The position numbers were made by a program, and so were the translations under genes. Of a stretch of DNA of 64,000 bases, positions 33,009 through 42,624 are shown piece by piece. The notes beneath the pieces were generated by a model. It saw nothing but the letters and a program-made list of their open reading frames with translations. It searched no databases and was not told the origin of the DNA. The DNA is from Streptococcus mitis subsp. hohhotensis (GTDB lineage: Bacteria; Bacillota; Bacilli; Lactobacillales; Streptococcaceae): the NCBI RefSeq assembly GCF_020089495.2, contig NZ_JAIRCA020000001.1:65465-129464 (forward strand). Reading direction: 5' to 3'. The first letter of the stretch is position 1, and every line of letters begins with the position of its first letter.

Positions 33009-35840
33009 ATGCAAGATAAAATTGTCATTCATGGGGCGCGTGCCCATAATTTAAAAAATATTGATGTGGAGATTCCGCGAGATAAGCTGGTTGTAGTGAC
33101 TGGCTTGTCAGGTTCAGGGAAATCCAGTCTGGCCTTTGATACCCTCTATGCTGAGGGACAACGTCGCTATGTAGAGAGTTTGTCAGCCTATGCTCGTCAA
33201 TTCTTGGGAAATATGGAGAAGCCTGATGTAGATGCCATTGATGGCCTCAGCCCAGCTATTTCCATAGACCAGAAAACGACTAGCAAAAACCCTCGCTCGA
33301 CGGTTGGAACAACGACTGAAATCAATGACTATCTGCGTCTCCTCTACGCACGTGTGGGGACGCCTTACTGTATCAACGGGCATGGGGCTATCAAGGCTTC
33401 TTCTGTGGAACAAATCGTGGATAAGGTTTTAGAATTGCCTGAACGCCAGCGCTTGCAGATTTTGGCCCCTGTCATCCGCAAGAAAAAAGGCCAACATAAG
33501 AGTGTTACCGAGAAGGTTCAGAAAGATGGTTATGTTCGTGTCCGTGTGGATGGGGAAGTCTATGATGTGACCGAAGTGCCAGAGTTGTCCAAGAGCAAGC
33601 AACACAATATTGATGTCGTGGTTGACCGTATTGTTATCAAGGAGGGTATACGTAGTCGTCTCTTTGATTCCATTGAAGCTGCCCTTCGTATTGCAGAAGG
33701 TTATGTCATTATCGACACTATGGACGACTCTGAGTTGCTCTTCTCTGAGCATTATGCCTGTCCGGTTTGTGGCTTTACTGTTCCAGAGTTAGAGCCACGT
33801 CTCTTCTCATTCAATGCTCCTTTTGGTTCTTGTAGTGAGTGTGATGGCTTGGGCATCAAGCTGGAGGTGGATACTGATTTGGTAGTGCCAGATGCCAGCA
33901 AAACCTTACGTGAGGGAGCGCTGGCACCTTGGAATCCTATCTCATCCAACTACTATCCAAACATGTTAGAGCAGGCTATGACAGCCTTTGGAGTGGCTAT
34001 GGATAAGCCTTTTGAGGACTTGTCAGAAGAAGACAAGAACTTGATTCTCTATGGATCTGATGGTAAGGAATTCCATTTCCATTATGAAAATGAATTTGGT
34101 GGCGTGCGCGATATTGACATTCCTTTTGAAGGAGTTGTCAATAATATCAAACGTCGCTACCATGAGACTAATAGTGATTACACTCGCACCCAGATGCGCC
34201 TCTACATGAATGAGCTGACCTGTGGAACCTGTCACGGCTATCGTCTCAATGACCAGGCTTTGTCTGTCCGTGTTGGTGGTGAGAAAGGACCACATATCGG
34301 AGAAATTTCAGACCTGTCTATCGCAGACCACTTGGAGTTGGTGAGCCAGTTAACCTTGTCTGAAAATGAAGCTATCATTGCTCGGCCTATTATCAAGGAA
34401 ATCAAGGACCGCTTGACCTTCCTTAATAACGTGGGTCTTAACTATCTGACCCTGTCACGTTCGGCAGGAACCCTTTCAGGTGGAGAGAGTCAGCGTATTC
34501 GCTTGGCGACCCAGATTGGTTCTAACCTATCAGGCGTCCTCTATATCCTAGACGAGCCGTCAATCGGTCTTCATCAGAGGGATAATGACCGTCTCATTGC
34601 CAGTCTCAAAAAGATGCGTGATTTGGGTAATACTCTCATAGTAGTGGAACATGACGAAGATACCATGCGTGAGGCTGATTATCTAATTGACGTTGGTCCC
34701 GGTGCGGGAGTATTTGGTGGGGAGATTGTTGCTGCAGGTACGCCCAAACAAGTGGCTCGCAACAGCAAGTCTATCACAGGCCAGTACTTGTCGGGCAAAC
34801 GTGCCATTCCAGTGCCAACAGAGCGCCGTGTGGGGAATGGTCGTTTTATCGAGATTACAGGAGCGCGTGAGAACAACCTGCAAAATGTCACAGCTCGCTT
34901 CCCACTAGGAAAATTCATCGCAGTGACAGGGGTATCAGGTTCAGGTAAATCTACCCTAATCAATAGCATTCTCAAAAAAGCTATTGCCCAGAAGCTCAAC
35001 CGCAATTCAGACAAACCTGGTAAATTTAAGGCTATTACAGGGATTGAGCATGTAGACCGCTTGATTGATATTGACCAAAGTCCTATCGGACGAACGCCGA
35101 GGTCTAATCCAGCTACCTATACAGGAGTCTTTGACGATATACGTGACCTGTTTGCTCAGACTAATGAAGCCAAGATTCGAGGCTACAAGAAGGGGCGTTT
35201 CAGTTTCAACGTCAAGGGTGGTCGCTGTGAAGCCTGCTCAGGTGACGGAATCATCAAGATTGAGATGCACTTCTTGCCAGATGTTTATGTGGCTTGTGAA
35301 GTCTGCCACGGAACCCGCTACAACAGTGAGACCCTAGAAGTTCATTACAAGGAAAAAAATATCTCGCAGGTCTTGGACATGACCGTCAACGATGCGGTGG
35401 AGTTCTTCCAACACATTCCAAAGATTCAACGTAAACTTCAGACTATCAAGGATGTGGGACTTGGTTATGTGACATTGGGGCAACCTGCTACCACCCTTTC
35501 TGGGGGAGAAGCTCAGCGTATGAAACTGGCTAGTGAACTTTACAAACGATCGACAGGAAAATCTTTCTACATTCTGGATGAGCCGACGACAGGTCTTCAT
35601 ACAGAGGATATTGCTCGCTTGCTTAAGGTTTTAGCTCGCTTTGTTGACGATGGCAATACAGTACTCGTTATTGAGCACAATCTAGATGTTATTAAAACTG
35701 CAGACCATATTATTGACTTGGGACCTGAGGGCGGTGTCGGTGGTGGAACCATCATCGCAACGGGAACTCCAGAAGAAGTAGCGGCCAACGAAGCCAGCTA
35801 CACAGGACATTATTTGAAAGGAAAGTTACATCATGAATAA
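33009..35840 (+). CDS. uvrA: Excinuclease ABC subunit UvrA
   Basis: From ATG 33009 ([17 protein letters not shown]) the product is 943 residues, standard for UvrA. It has two ABC modules with Walker [10 protein letters not shown] and GVSGSGKST, signatures [12 protein letters not shown] and [12 protein letters not shown], and zinc modules CPVC...CSEC and CEAC...CEVC. UvrA finds bulky lesions and loads UvrB. A longer in-frame start at 32976 overlaps the promoter and is rejected. The Xaa-Pro peptidase gene starts 8 bases before the uvrA stop. Confidence 0.98.
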   Translation: MQDKIVIHGARAHNLKNIDVEIPRDKLVVVTGLSGSGKSSLAFDTLYAEGQRRYVESLSAYARQFLGNMEKPDVDAIDGLSPAISIDQKTTSKNPRSTVGTTTEINDYLRLLYARVGTPYCINGHGAIKASSVEQIVDKVLELPERQRLQILAPVIRKKKGQHKSVTEKVQKDGYVRVRVDGEVYDVTEVPELSKSKQHNIDVVVDRIVIKEGIRSRLFDSIEAALRIAEGYVIIDTMDDSELLFSEHYACPVCGFTVPELEPRLFSFNAPFGSCSECDGLGIKLEVDTDLVVPDASKTLREGALAPWNPISSNYYPNMLEQAMTAFGVAMDKPFEDLSEEDKNLILYGSDGKEFHFHYENEFGGVRDIDIPFEGVVNNIKRRYHETNSDYTRTQMRLYMNELTCGTCHGYRLNDQALSVRVGGEKGPHIGEISDLSIADHLELVSQLTLSENEAIIARPIIKEIKDRLTFLNNVGLNYLTLSRSAGTLSGGESQRIRLATQIGSNLSGVLYILDEPSIGLHQRDNDRLIASLKKMRDLGNTLIVVEHDEDTMREADYLIDVGPGAGVFGGEIVAAGTPKQVARNSKSITGQYLSGKRAIPVPTERRVGNGRFIEITGARENNLQNVTARFPLGKFIAVTGVSGSGKSTLINSILKKAIAQKLNRNSDKPGKFKAITGIEHVDRLIDIDQSPIGRTPRSNPATYTGVFDDIRDLFAQTNEAKIRGYKKGRFSFNVKGGRCEACSGDGIIKIEMHFLPDVYVACEVCHGTRYNSETLEVHYKEKNISQVLDMTVNDAVEFFQHIPKIQRKLQTIKDVGLGYVTLGQPATTLSGGEAQRMKLASELYKRSTGKSFYILDEPTTGLHTEDIARLLKVLARFVDDGNTVLVIEHNLDVIKTADHIIDLGPEGGVGGGTIIATGTPEEVAANEASYTGHYLKGKLHHE

Positions 35841-36894
35841 ACGTGTACAAGCATTTCTATCTAAAATGCAAGAAAAAGAACTAGATGGCATCATCATCAA
35901 TAACCTTAAAAACGTCTATTATTTGACTGGTTTTTGGGGCTCAAACGGGACAGTCTTTATCAGTCGTGACCGTCAGGTCTTGGTGACAGACTCTCGCTAT
36001 ATCATTGCAGCCAAGCAAGAAACCAGTGGCTTTGAGATTGTGGCTGACCGTGATGAATTGGCTGTCATTGCAGGAATTGTTAAGGACATGGGCTTGTCTC
36101 GTATCGGTTTTGAAGATGAGATTTCAGTCTCTTATTATCACCGTATGCAGGCAGCTTTTGCAGGTTTGGACTTGCTTTCACAAACTCAATTTGTCGAAGG
36201 ACTCCGAATGATTAAGGATGAAGCGGAGATTGCAGCTATTCGCAAGGCTTGTTCTATCTCAGACCAAGCTTTCCGCGATGCGCTTGACTTTATTAAGCCA
36301 GGAAAGACTGAAATTGAGATTGCCAACTTCCTTGACTTCCGTATGCGTGAGTTGGGAGCTTCAGGCCTATCATTTGATACTATTTTAGCAAGTGGCATCA
36401 ACTCTTCGAAACCTCATGCTCATCCAATGCACAAACCAGTGGAGCTAGGAGAAGCTATTACCATGGATTTCGGCTGCCTCTATGACCACTATGTCAGCGA
36501 TATGACACGAACTATATATCTGGGGTATGTCAGCGACGAGCAGGCAGAGATTTACAATACGGTTTTGAAAGCCAACCAAGCCTTAATCGATCAAGCCAAG
36601 GCAGGCTTAGGCTTCCGTGACTTTGACAAAATCCCTCGTGATATCATCATCGAGGCAGGCTATGGCGACTACTTTACTCACGGTATCGGACACGGTATTG
36701 GACTTGATATCCATGAAGAGCCTTACTTTAGCCAAACTTCTACAGAAACTATTAAGGCGGGTATGGCCTTGACCGATGAACCAGGTATTTATATCGAAGG
36801 CAAATACGGTGTTCGTATCGAGGATGATATCCTGATTACAGAGACCGGTTGTGAATTGTTGACCCTTGCTCAAAAAGAGTTGATAGTTATTTAA
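35833..36894 (+). CDS. M24 family Xaa-Pro aminopeptidase
   Basis: The 353-residue protein has a creatinase-like N-terminal domain (1-125) and a pita-bread catalytic domain. Metal ligands are the two aspartates of [17 protein letters not shown], the histidine of [16 protein letters not shown], and glutamates in TDEPGIY and VRIEDD. It removes an N-terminal residue before proline and helps in peptide nutrition or protein turnover. It is coupled to uvrA by overlap. Distinguishing PepP (aminopeptidase) from PepQ (dipeptidase) is uncertain; size fits both. Confidence 0.92.
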   Translation: MNKRVQAFLSKMQEKELDGIIINNLKNVYYLTGFWGSNGTVFISRDRQVLVTDSRYIIAAKQETSGFEIVADRDELAVIAGIVKDMGLSRIGFEDEISVSYYHRMQAAFAGLDLLSQTQFVEGLRMIKDEAEIAAIRKACSISDQAFRDALDFIKPGKTEIEIANFLDFRMRELGASGLSFDTILASGINSSKPHAHPMHKPVELGEAITMDFGCLYDHYVSDMTRTIYLGYVSDEQAEIYNTVLKANQALIDQAKAGLGFRDFDKIPRDIIIEAGYGDYFTHGIGHGIGLDIHEEPYFSQTSTETIKAGMALTDEPGIYIEGKYGVRIEDDILITETGCELLTLAQKELIVI

Positions 36895-36914
36895 GAGTTA
36901 AACAACTCAAATGA

Positions 36915-36943
36915 TTGACTTTTAAATTTTAAAGGTTTATACT
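36915..36943 (+). promoter_or_regulatory. Promoter for the mgtA leader
   Basis: TTGACT (36915-36920), 17 bp, TATACT (36938-36943). Transcription would start near 36950, at the 5' edge of the riboswitch. Confidence 0.8.
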
Positions 36944-36949
36944 GAAAGA

Positions 36950-37095
36950 CGAAAACGGTAGGTGAGGCTACCATAGGGATACGGATGACTACCGCAAAGC
37001 AGTGGAGACACTACTCGTTGGTCAACAGTCCTGGTCGCGAAGGCCAAGACTAAGCTCATTACATTGCCCTATGGAGTTAAAGCTTGAACGAAAAA
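36950..37095 (+). ncRNA. M-box (ykoK) magnesium riboswitch
   Basis: The leader contains the M-box consensus segments in order: GGTAGGTGAGGCTACC with ATAGGGATAC, then TTGGTCAACAG, and GCCCTATGGAGTTAAAGCT. In M-box RNAs Mg2+ binding compacts these helices and allows a downstream terminator to form, shutting off Mg2+ import genes. The first promoter, the terminator at 37113 and the mgtA gene are all in the expected positions. Confidence 0.92.
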
Positions 37096-37112
37096 CAGAT
37101 AATTAGTTTTTT

Positions 37113-37139
37113 AATCCTGCCATTTTATGGTGGGATTTT
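37113..37139 (+). terminator. Riboswitch expression-platform terminator
   Basis: AATCCTGCCAT pairs with ATGGTGGGATT (two G-U pairs) around TTT, followed by TTTTC. This is the probable OFF structure of the M-box. Confidence 0.75.
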
Positions 37140-37171
37140 CTACTGTTTAAATCAAAGAAAGGAGATAAACG

Positions 37172-37243
37172 ATGCAAATTGACGATCATCCGGAACCGCA
37201 CATACACAGCCAATCGCTGATTTGTGTCGTTCTGCCCTTATAA
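37172..37243 (+). CDS. Upstream ORF (23 aa) between the M-box and mgtA
   Basis: AAGGAG stands 7 bases before ATG 37172, opening a 23-codon frame that starts MQIDDHPEPHIHS and ends at TAA 37243. The early acidic and proline codons (DDHPEP) recall the mgtL leader of Salmonella mgtA, where such codons destabilise ribosomes at low Mg2+. The frame contains the 5' arm of a long hairpin and its stop abuts the 3' arm. Function as a leader peptide is inference. Confidence 0.6.
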   Translation: MQIDDHPEPHIHSQSLICVVLPL

Positions 37244-37264
37244 AGTGATTGGTCTCTGTGTATG
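37201..37264 (+). promoter_or_regulatory. Long hairpin overlapping the uORF, upstream of mgtA
   Basis: CATACACAG plus CCAATCGCT (37201-37218) pairs with AGTGATTGG, a TCT bulge, and CTGTGTATG (37244-37264). The 3' arm can alternatively pair in part (TGTATG) with CATACA at 37277-37282, beside the mgtA ribosome site AGGAG (37286-37290), so two exclusive folds are possible. Confidence 0.65.
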
Positions 37265-37296
37265 AAACACATCATTCATACAGATAGGAGAAACCA

Positions 37297-39957
37297 ATGA
37301 AAACTACAAAAGAAAGATTAGCAACAGCTATTCATACAGCTTTAAACGAAACTCTATCTTTTTATAAGACAAGTCTAACAGGCTTGACTGAGGAGCAGGT
37401 GGAGAAAAATCGTGACCTATATGGTGAAAATACCATCACAAAGGGTCAAGAAGACAGTATCCTCAAAAAGATTTACGAATCCATTATCAATCCTTTTACG
37501 ATTATCTTACTGGTCATCGCCGTGATTTCCTTGGTGACCAATGTCTGGTTGGCAAAACCAGGTCAAGAAGATCCGACAACTTCCATTATCATCGTTGTCC
37601 TAGTCCTCATTTCTGGTGGCATACGCTTTGTCCAAGAACTCCGTAGTGATAAGGCTGCGACTAATCTATCAAAAATGATTGTCAACACAGCGACTGTCAT
37701 TCGTCAAGGAGAAATTCAAGAAGTACCTATCGATGATTTGGTAGTGGGTGACGTGGTTAAATTAAGCGCAGGAGACATGATTCCAGCAGATCTTCTTTTA
37801 TTTGAGTCGCGCGATTTCTTTGTACAACAGTCGGGCTTGACAGGTGAAAGTGAATCGGTTGAAAAATTGGCCTTGACCAAGGCAACAGTTCAACAATCTG
37901 ATAGTCTGCTAGAAGCAGAAGCGCTCGCCTTTATGGGAACCAATGTCTTGTCTGGTAGTGCCAAGGCCGTGGTTTTAGCAGTTGGTGATGATACCATGAT
38001 GGGGGCCATTGAGCAGACTTTGAACACCTATGATGAGCCTACTTCGTTTGAACGGGAGATGAATAGTATTTCGTGGCTCTTAATTCGTTTGATGCTGGTC
38101 ATGGTGCCCATCGTTTTCTTGTCCAATGGTTTAACAGATGGAGATTGGTTAGAAGCTGGCGTATTTGCTTTGAGTGTTGGTGTTGGATTGACACCTGAGA
38201 TGCTTCCTATGATTATCACGGCCAGTCTAGCAAAAGGCTCCATCATTATGGCCAAGGAAAAAGTGGTTATCAAGAAACTCAATGCCATACAGGACTTAGG
38301 GGCGATTGATATTTTGTGTACAGATAAGACAGGAACTCTAACCCAAGACGAAATTGTCCTTGAATATCCCTTGGACATCCACGGACGCTTGGATTTGACC
38401 GTCTTGAGACGAGCTTATCTCAATTCTTATTTTCAAACAGGCTTGAAAAATTTGATGGACAGAGCCATCATCAAACGGACTGAAAAGGAAGCAAAAGAAC
38501 ACGCCCTCTTGCAAAATCTGGCTCAAACTTTTCAAAAAATAGATGAGCTTCCCTTTGATTTTGAACGTAGACGTATGAGTGTTATCGTTAAGGATGAACA
38601 CGAAGTTGTTAGTTTGGTAACCAAGGGTGCCCTAGAGGAAATGTTGACGATTTCCAGTTATGCGGAATATCAAGGAGTGATTACTCCCTTGACAGATGCT
38701 ATTAGAGAAGAAATTTTAGCAGAAGTTCGACAACTAAATCAACAAGGTTTACGTGTCTTGGGAGTGGCCTATAAGTCAGGTTTGAGGGAAGGTCATGCCT
38801 ATACAGTTGATGACGAAGGGGATATGATTCTAACTGGTTATTTAGCCTTCCTAGATCCTCCTAAACCATCTGCAGCACCAGCAATTAAGGCTCTGTTAGA
38901 GCATGGGGTTCAAACAAAGATTTTGACGGGAGACAACGAAAAAGTTACTCAAGCAGTCTGTGAAAAGGTTGGTTTGGATATCAATCAGATGCTGTTAGGA
39001 TCTGAAATTGATCAGATGAGTGATCAAGAATTGGCCCAAGCCGTAGAGGAGGTAACCGTCTTCGCCAAACTTTCACCTGACCAAAAAGCGAGGATTATTT
39101 TGCAATTTAAGGCTAATGGTCATGCTGTCGGCTATATGGGAGATGGGATCAATGATGCTCCTTCTATGAAAGTTGCAGATGTGGGAATTTCTGTTGATAC
39201 AGCAGTAGATATTGCCAAAGAAACGGCTGATGTTATCCTACTTGATAAGGATCTCATGGTGCTTGAAAAAGGACTTGTTGAAGGTCGTAAGGTCTATGCC
39301 AATATGACTAAATATATCAAAATGACAGTGAGTTCTAATTTTGGAAATATCTTATCCCTATTGGTCTCTGGAATCTTTTTGCCATTTTTACCAATGGCAC
39401 CAGTCCATTTGATTATCCTAAATCTAGTCTATGATTTGTCTTGTATTGCCTTGCCTTTTGACAAGGTGGATAAAGATTTTTTGAGAAATCCGCATACTTG
39501 GGAAGCCAAGTCTATCACACGTTTCATGGTTTGGATGGGGCCTATCTCTTCTGCATTTGATATTTTGACCTTTATTTTGCTCTATTTTATCATTGTACCC
39601 ATGACGACAGGTCAAGCCTATGTTCATGGAGCGGAGTCTGCCGTAGGATTTATTGTCTTGTTTCAGACAGGTTGGTTTATCGAGTCCATGTGGTCACAGA
39701 CCATGGTTATCCATATGCTGCGTTCAGCCAAAATTCCCTTTTTACAAAGTCGTCCAGCTTGGCTAGTCCTTGTGACAACCTTATTGGCTGCAGCCTTTGT
39801 GACCTTCCTTCCCTACAGTCCACTCGCAATCCTACTTCATCTAACTCCATTAAAACCGATTTATTTCATCTTTTTGCTTTTCATCATTATTTTGTATATG
39901 ATTAGCGTGACAATTGTGAAAAAAATCTATATCAAGAAATATCAAGAATGGCTGTAA
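37297..39957 (+). CDS. mgtA: P-type Mg2+-importing ATPase (MgtA type)
   Basis: The 886-residue P-type ATPase has the phosphorylated aspartate D343 in CTDKTGTLT, the actuator motif LTGESE, the hinge GDGINDAP, and the type-IIIB signature VGVGLTPEMLPMI in TM4. It has about ten TM segments. MgtA pumps import Mg2+ at the membrane. The M-box leader confirms magnesium rather than calcium as the substrate and links expression to low cytoplasmic Mg2+. RBS AGGAG is 6 bases before ATG. It stands alone between pepP-like and spx genes. Confidence 0.96.
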   Translation: MKTTKERLATAIHTALNETLSFYKTSLTGLTEEQVEKNRDLYGENTITKGQEDSILKKIYESIINPFTIILLVIAVISLVTNVWLAKPGQEDPTTSIIIVVLVLISGGIRFVQELRSDKAATNLSKMIVNTATVIRQGEIQEVPIDDLVVGDVVKLSAGDMIPADLLLFESRDFFVQQSGLTGESESVEKLALTKATVQQSDSLLEAEALAFMGTNVLSGSAKAVVLAVGDDTMMGAIEQTLNTYDEPTSFEREMNSISWLLIRLMLVMVPIVFLSNGLTDGDWLEAGVFALSVGVGLTPEMLPMIITASLAKGSIIMAKEKVVIKKLNAIQDLGAIDILCTDKTGTLTQDEIVLEYPLDIHGRLDLTVLRRAYLNSYFQTGLKNLMDRAIIKRTEKEAKEHALLQNLAQTFQKIDELPFDFERRRMSVIVKDEHEVVSLVTKGALEEMLTISSYAEYQGVITPLTDAIREEILAEVRQLNQQGLRVLGVAYKSGLREGHAYTVDDEGDMILTGYLAFLDPPKPSAAPAIKALLEHGVQTKILTGDNEKVTQAVCEKVGLDINQMLLGSEIDQMSDQELAQAVEEVTVFAKLSPDQKARIILQFKANGHAVGYMGDGINDAPSMKVADVGISVDTAVDIAKETADVILLDKDLMVLEKGLVEGRKVYANMTKYIKMTVSSNFGNILSLLVSGIFLPFLPMAPVHLIILNLVYDLSCIALPFDKVDKDFLRNPHTWEAKSITRFMVWMGPISSAFDILTFILLYFIIVPMTTGQAYVHGAESAVGFIVLFQTGWFIESMWSQTMVIHMLRSAKIPFLQSRPAWLVLVTTLLAAAFVTFLPYSPLAILLHLTPLKPIYFIFLLFIIILYMISVTIVKKIYIKKYQEWL

Positions 39958-40045
39958 ATTTCATTTTGTCAAGAAAAAAGTACGAAAATGACGAAAAAAG
40001 TTAAAAAAATTTAAAAATAGGTCGCAAGTCGGATGTTTTTTATGG

Positions 40046-40051
40046 TATAAT
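40046..40051 (+). promoter_or_regulatory. Extended -10 promoter for spx
   Basis: TATAAT with TGG extension; -35 weak. Confidence 0.65.
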
Positions 40052-40092
40052 AGACTAAACTGATAGTAACATGTAGCGAAAGGGGTAGGTAC

Positions 40093-40491
40093 ATGATTAA
40101 AATTTATACAGTCTCAAGTTGTACTAGCTGTAAAAAAGCAAAAACCTGGCTCAATGCCCACCAGTTAAGTTATAAAGAACAAAATCTTGGTAAAGAAGGA
40201 ATTACGAGAGAAGAATTACTGGATATTCTAACCAAAACAGATAACGGAATAGCCAGCATCGTTTCATCTAAAAATCGCTATGCCAAAGCCCTTGGAGTGG
40301 ATATTGAAGATTTGAGTGTCAACGAAGTCCTCAATCTGATTATGGAAACACCGAGAATTTTAAAGAGCCCAATTCTTGTGGATGAAAAACGTCTGCAAGT
40401 TGGCTACAAGGAAGACGATATTCGTGCCTTCCTACCACGCTCTGTCCGTAATGTAGAAAATGCAGAAGCACGTTTGCGTGCAGCTCTATAA
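40093..40491 (+). CDS. spx: Spx family transcriptional regulator
   Basis: The 132-residue ArsC-fold protein has the redox CxxC switch (C10, C13 in SSCTSCKKA), the length and the RPILVDEKRLQ-type motif (here SPILVDEKRLQVGY) of Spx. Spx binds the RNA polymerase alpha C-terminal domain to reprogram transcription under thiol stress and is degraded by ClpXP. Streptococci have two paralogues (SpxA1, SpxA2); which this is cannot be told here. Confidence 0.93.
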   Translation: MIKIYTVSSCTSCKKAKTWLNAHQLSYKEQNLGKEGITREELLDILTKTDNGIASIVSSKNRYAKALGVDIEDLSVNEVLNLIMETPRILKSPILVDEKRLQVGYKEDDIRAFLPRSVRNVENAEARLRAAL

Positions 40492-40496
40492 ACATC

Positions 40497-40527
40497 AAGG
40501 CTGGGAGCAACTCCCAGTCTTATTTTA
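40497..40527 (+). terminator. Terminator after spx
   Basis: GACTGGGAG-type stem: CTGGGAG and CTCCCAG around CAA, followed by TCTTATTTT. Confidence 0.8.
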
Positions 40528-40551
40528 ATTTCAAAAAGAAAGAAGAAAGAA

Positions 40552-41121
40552 ATGAAAAAAATAGTTCTTGTTAGCCTAGCTTTCCTTTTTGTCCTGGTTG
40601 GTTGCGGACAGAAAAAAGAAACTGGAACAGCTACAAAAACAGAAAAGGATACGCTTCAGTCGGCGTTGCCAGTTATTGAAAATGCCGAGAAGAATACAGT
40701 TGTGACCAAGACTTTGGTCTTGCCCAAGTCAGATGATGGTAGCCAGCAAACTCAAACCATTACTTATAAAGACAAGACTTTTTTGAACTTAACCATTCAA
40801 CAAAAGCGTCCAGTCTCAGATGAGTTGAAGACCTATATTGACCAACACGGAGTGGAAGAAACTCAAAAAGCTCTTCTGGAGGCAGAGGAGAAGGATGAGG
40901 CTATCATAGAAGCTCGTAAATTAGCAGGATTTAAGCTTGAAACTAAACTATTGAGTGCAACCGAACTTCAAACAACGACTAGTTTTGATTTTCAAGTTTT
41001 GGATGTCAAGAAGGCTTCTCAGTTAGAATATTTGAAGAACATTGGTTTAGAAAATCTCTTGAAGAATGAACCAAGCAAGTATATTTCAGACAGATTGGCA
41101 AATGGTGCGACAGAACAATAG
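40552..41121 (+). CDS. DUF1307-type lipoprotein
   Basis: The 189-residue precursor has a signal sequence MKKIVLVSLAFLFVLVGCG with the lipidated cysteine at residue 18. A Lys/Thr/Glu-rich spacer and a YehR/DUF1307-like domain follow (ENTVVTKTLVLPKSDD; QTQTITYKDKTFLNLTIQQ). Members are surface lipoproteins of unknown role in streptococci. RBS AAAGAAGAAAG is weak, but the start is unambiguous from the signal peptide. Confidence 0.85.
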   Translation: MKKIVLVSLAFLFVLVGCGQKKETGTATKTEKDTLQSALPVIENAEKNTVVTKTLVLPKSDDGSQQTQTITYKDKTFLNLTIQQKRPVSDELKTYIDQHGVEETQKALLEAEEKDEAIIEARKLAGFKLETKLLSATELQTTTSFDFQVLDVKKASQLEYLKNIGLENLLKNEPSKYISDRLANGATEQ

Positions 41122-41171
41122 AAAATCCAAATAAATAGACTGCCTGAATTGTAGAAGGTAAGGAATTATGC

Positions 41172-41177
41172 TATAAT
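41172..41177 (+). promoter_or_regulatory. Extended -10 promoter for ireB-ruvX-DUF1292
   Basis: TATAAT with TGC extension, 30 bases before the ireB start. Confidence 0.65.
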
Positions 41178-41207
41178 GGTACTATTCTAAGGAAAGAGGG
41201 TGTTAGA

Positions 41208-41474
41208 ATGGGATTTACTGAAGAAACAGTACGTTTTAAATTGGACGATTCCAATAAAAAAGAAATTAGCGAAACTCTGACTGATGTTTATGCTTCGTTG
41301 AACGATAAGGGATACAACCCGATTAACCAAATCGTAGGTTACGTATTGAGTGGAGACCCTGCCTACGTTCCTCGTTATAATAATGCACGAAATCAAATCC
41401 GTAAATATGAGCGTGATGAAATCGTTGAGGAATTGGTCCGCTACTACCTTAAAGGACAAGGAGTCGATCTATAA
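41208..41474 (+). CDS. ireB: IreB family regulatory phosphoprotein (UPF0297)
   Basis: The 88-residue protein starts [24 protein letters not shown], the conserved IreB segment whose threonines are targets of the Stk/IreK kinase in enterococci. It is helical and soluble. It lies three bases before ruvX and then a DUF1292 gene, the conserved trio in Firmicutes. Confidence 0.93.
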
Positions 41475-41477
41475 CCT

Positions 41478-41897
41478 ATGAGAATTATGGGATTGGACGT
41501 CGGTTCAAAAACGGTAGGGGTAGCGATTAGCGATCCACTCGGTTTTACAGCTCAAGGACTTGAAATCATCCAAATTAATGAGGAGCAAGGCCAATTTGGT
41601 TTTGATCGCGTTAAGGAGTTGGTTGACACTTACAAGGTGGAACGATTTGTAGTGGGCTTGCCTAAAAATATGAACAATACAAGCGGACCGCGCGTGGAAG
41701 CTAGTCAAGCATACGGAGCAAAGCTAGAAGAGCTTTTTGGTTTACCAGTAGACTATCAAGATGAACGCTTGACAACAGTTGCCGCAGAGCGCATGTTGAT
41801 TGAACAAGCAGATATTAGCCGCAATAAGCGCAAGAAAGTCATTGATAAATTAGCGGCTCAGCTGATTTTACAAAATTATTTAGATAGAAAATTTTAA
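41478..41897 (+). CDS. ruvX: Holliday junction resolvase-like YqgF/RuvX
   Basis: The 139-residue RNase H-fold protein begins [19 protein letters not shown] (catalytic aspartate D7) and has [12 protein letters not shown] and [15 protein letters not shown] motifs. YqgF is now linked to pre-16S rRNA 5'-end maturation as well as its older name as a resolvase. It is between ireB and a DUF1292 gene with short gaps. Confidence 0.95.
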   Translation: MRIMGLDVGSKTVGVAISDPLGFTAQGLEIIQINEEQGQFGFDRVKELVDTYKVERFVVGLPKNMNNTSGPRVEASQAYGAKLEELFGLPVDYQDERLTTVAAERMLIEQADISRNKRKKVIDKLAAQLILQNYLDRKF

Positions 41898-41912
41898 TAT
41901 AAAGGAGAGGCT

Positions 41913-42218
41913 ATGTCACACGATCATAACCACGACCACGAAGAACGTGAATTAATTACACTAGTAGATGAACAAGGAAATGAAACCTTGTTTGAAATCC
42001 TTTTGACGATTGATGGAAAAGAAGAATTTGGTAAAAACTATGTTCTTCTAGTACCAGTTAACGCAGAAGAAGACGAAGACGGACAAGTTGAAATCCAAGC
42101 TTACTCATTCATCGAAAACGAAGATGGAACAGAAGGCGAATTGCAACCAATCCCAGAAGACTCAGAAGACGAATGGAACATGATTGAAGAAGTCTTCAAT
42201 AGTTTTATGGAGGAGTAA
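41913..42218 (+). CDS. DUF1292 (YrzB) protein
   Basis: The 101-residue very acidic protein has a histidine-rich start ([21 protein letters not shown]) and ends [12 protein letters not shown]1292 proteins accompany ireB and ruvX throughout Firmicutes; function unknown. The His/Asp cluster could bind metal. GGAGAGG precedes ATG. The hairpin-repeat array begins right at its stop. Confidence 0.9.
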   Translation: MSHDHNHDHEERELITLVDEQGNETLFEILLTIDGKEEFGKNYVLLVPVNAEEDEDGQVEIQAYSFIENEDGTEGELQPIPEDSEDEWNMIEEVFNSFMEE

Positions 42219-42500
42219 ACACGTCCAGTGGACGTGTTTAGCCCTGCGCTAGAAAATAGAAACGCAGGCATATCCAGTGAACATTTTTACCCCAGTTCCT
42301 TAAAATAAGAGAGAACTGGTAAGTCCGGGGGATATTTTTAGCCCAGCTCTTTGAAATAAAAAAGAGCTGGTAAGTCCAGTGGACGTTTTTAGCCTGACGC
42401 TAAAAATAAAGACCGTAAGTAAGTCTGGGAGACTGTATCACTCCAACTCCTAGAAATTGGAAGAGTTGGAACATCCAGTGGATGTTTTTAGCCCAAGTTA
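42219..42500 (+). repeat. Array of six ~50-bp units, each with two covarying hairpins
   Basis: Units begin at about 42219, 42269, 42320, 42371, 42420 and 42470 (spacing 49-51). Each has a small palindrome around TCCAGTGGA, usually followed by TTTTTAGCC, then a second stem. Stem sequences differ but stay paired: CCTGCG/CGCAGG, CCAGTTC/GAACTGG, CCAGCTCTTT/AAAGAGCTGG, CCAACTC/GAGTTGG. The first palindrome also covaries (ACGTCC/GGACGT, AGTCT/AGACT, ACATCC/GGATGT). Units 4 and 6 have decayed second stems. No ORF is present. I cannot match it to BOX or RUP; SPRITE-like elements are a possibility. Confidence 0.8.
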
Positions 42501-42534
42501 ATATTCATAGTTGCTAGTGATTAGCTAACCAGGT

Positions 42535-42572
42535 AAGAGGTCGGGACGAAAATCCTGGCCTCATTTTTTGTT
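42535..42572 (+). terminator. Terminator before folC
   Basis: GAGGTCGGGA and TCCTGGCCTC pair around CGAAAA, then ATTTTTTG. Confidence 0.8.
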
Positions 42573-42624
42573 ATCTACGGAATTTTGCTAGATAATTGAT
42601 TAGACTTTTATCAAGGAGATATGT

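Noticed and set aside
32720-33028. Minus-strand frame of about 100 codons before uvrA
   Set aside because: It runs through a terminator, the uvrA promoter and the uvrA start, has low-complexity composition and no ribosome site.
36950-37095. yybP-ykoY manganese riboswitch upstream of the P-type ATPase
   Set aside because: The conserved blocks (GGTGAGGCT, GGATAC, GGTCAACAG, TTAAAGCT) are those of the M-box, and the ATPase is of the MgtA type.
42219-42500. Regularly spaced repeats that could suggest a CRISPR array
   Set aside because: The repeats are imperfect, the variable parts are self-complementary hairpins rather than unique spacers, and no cas gene is nearby.
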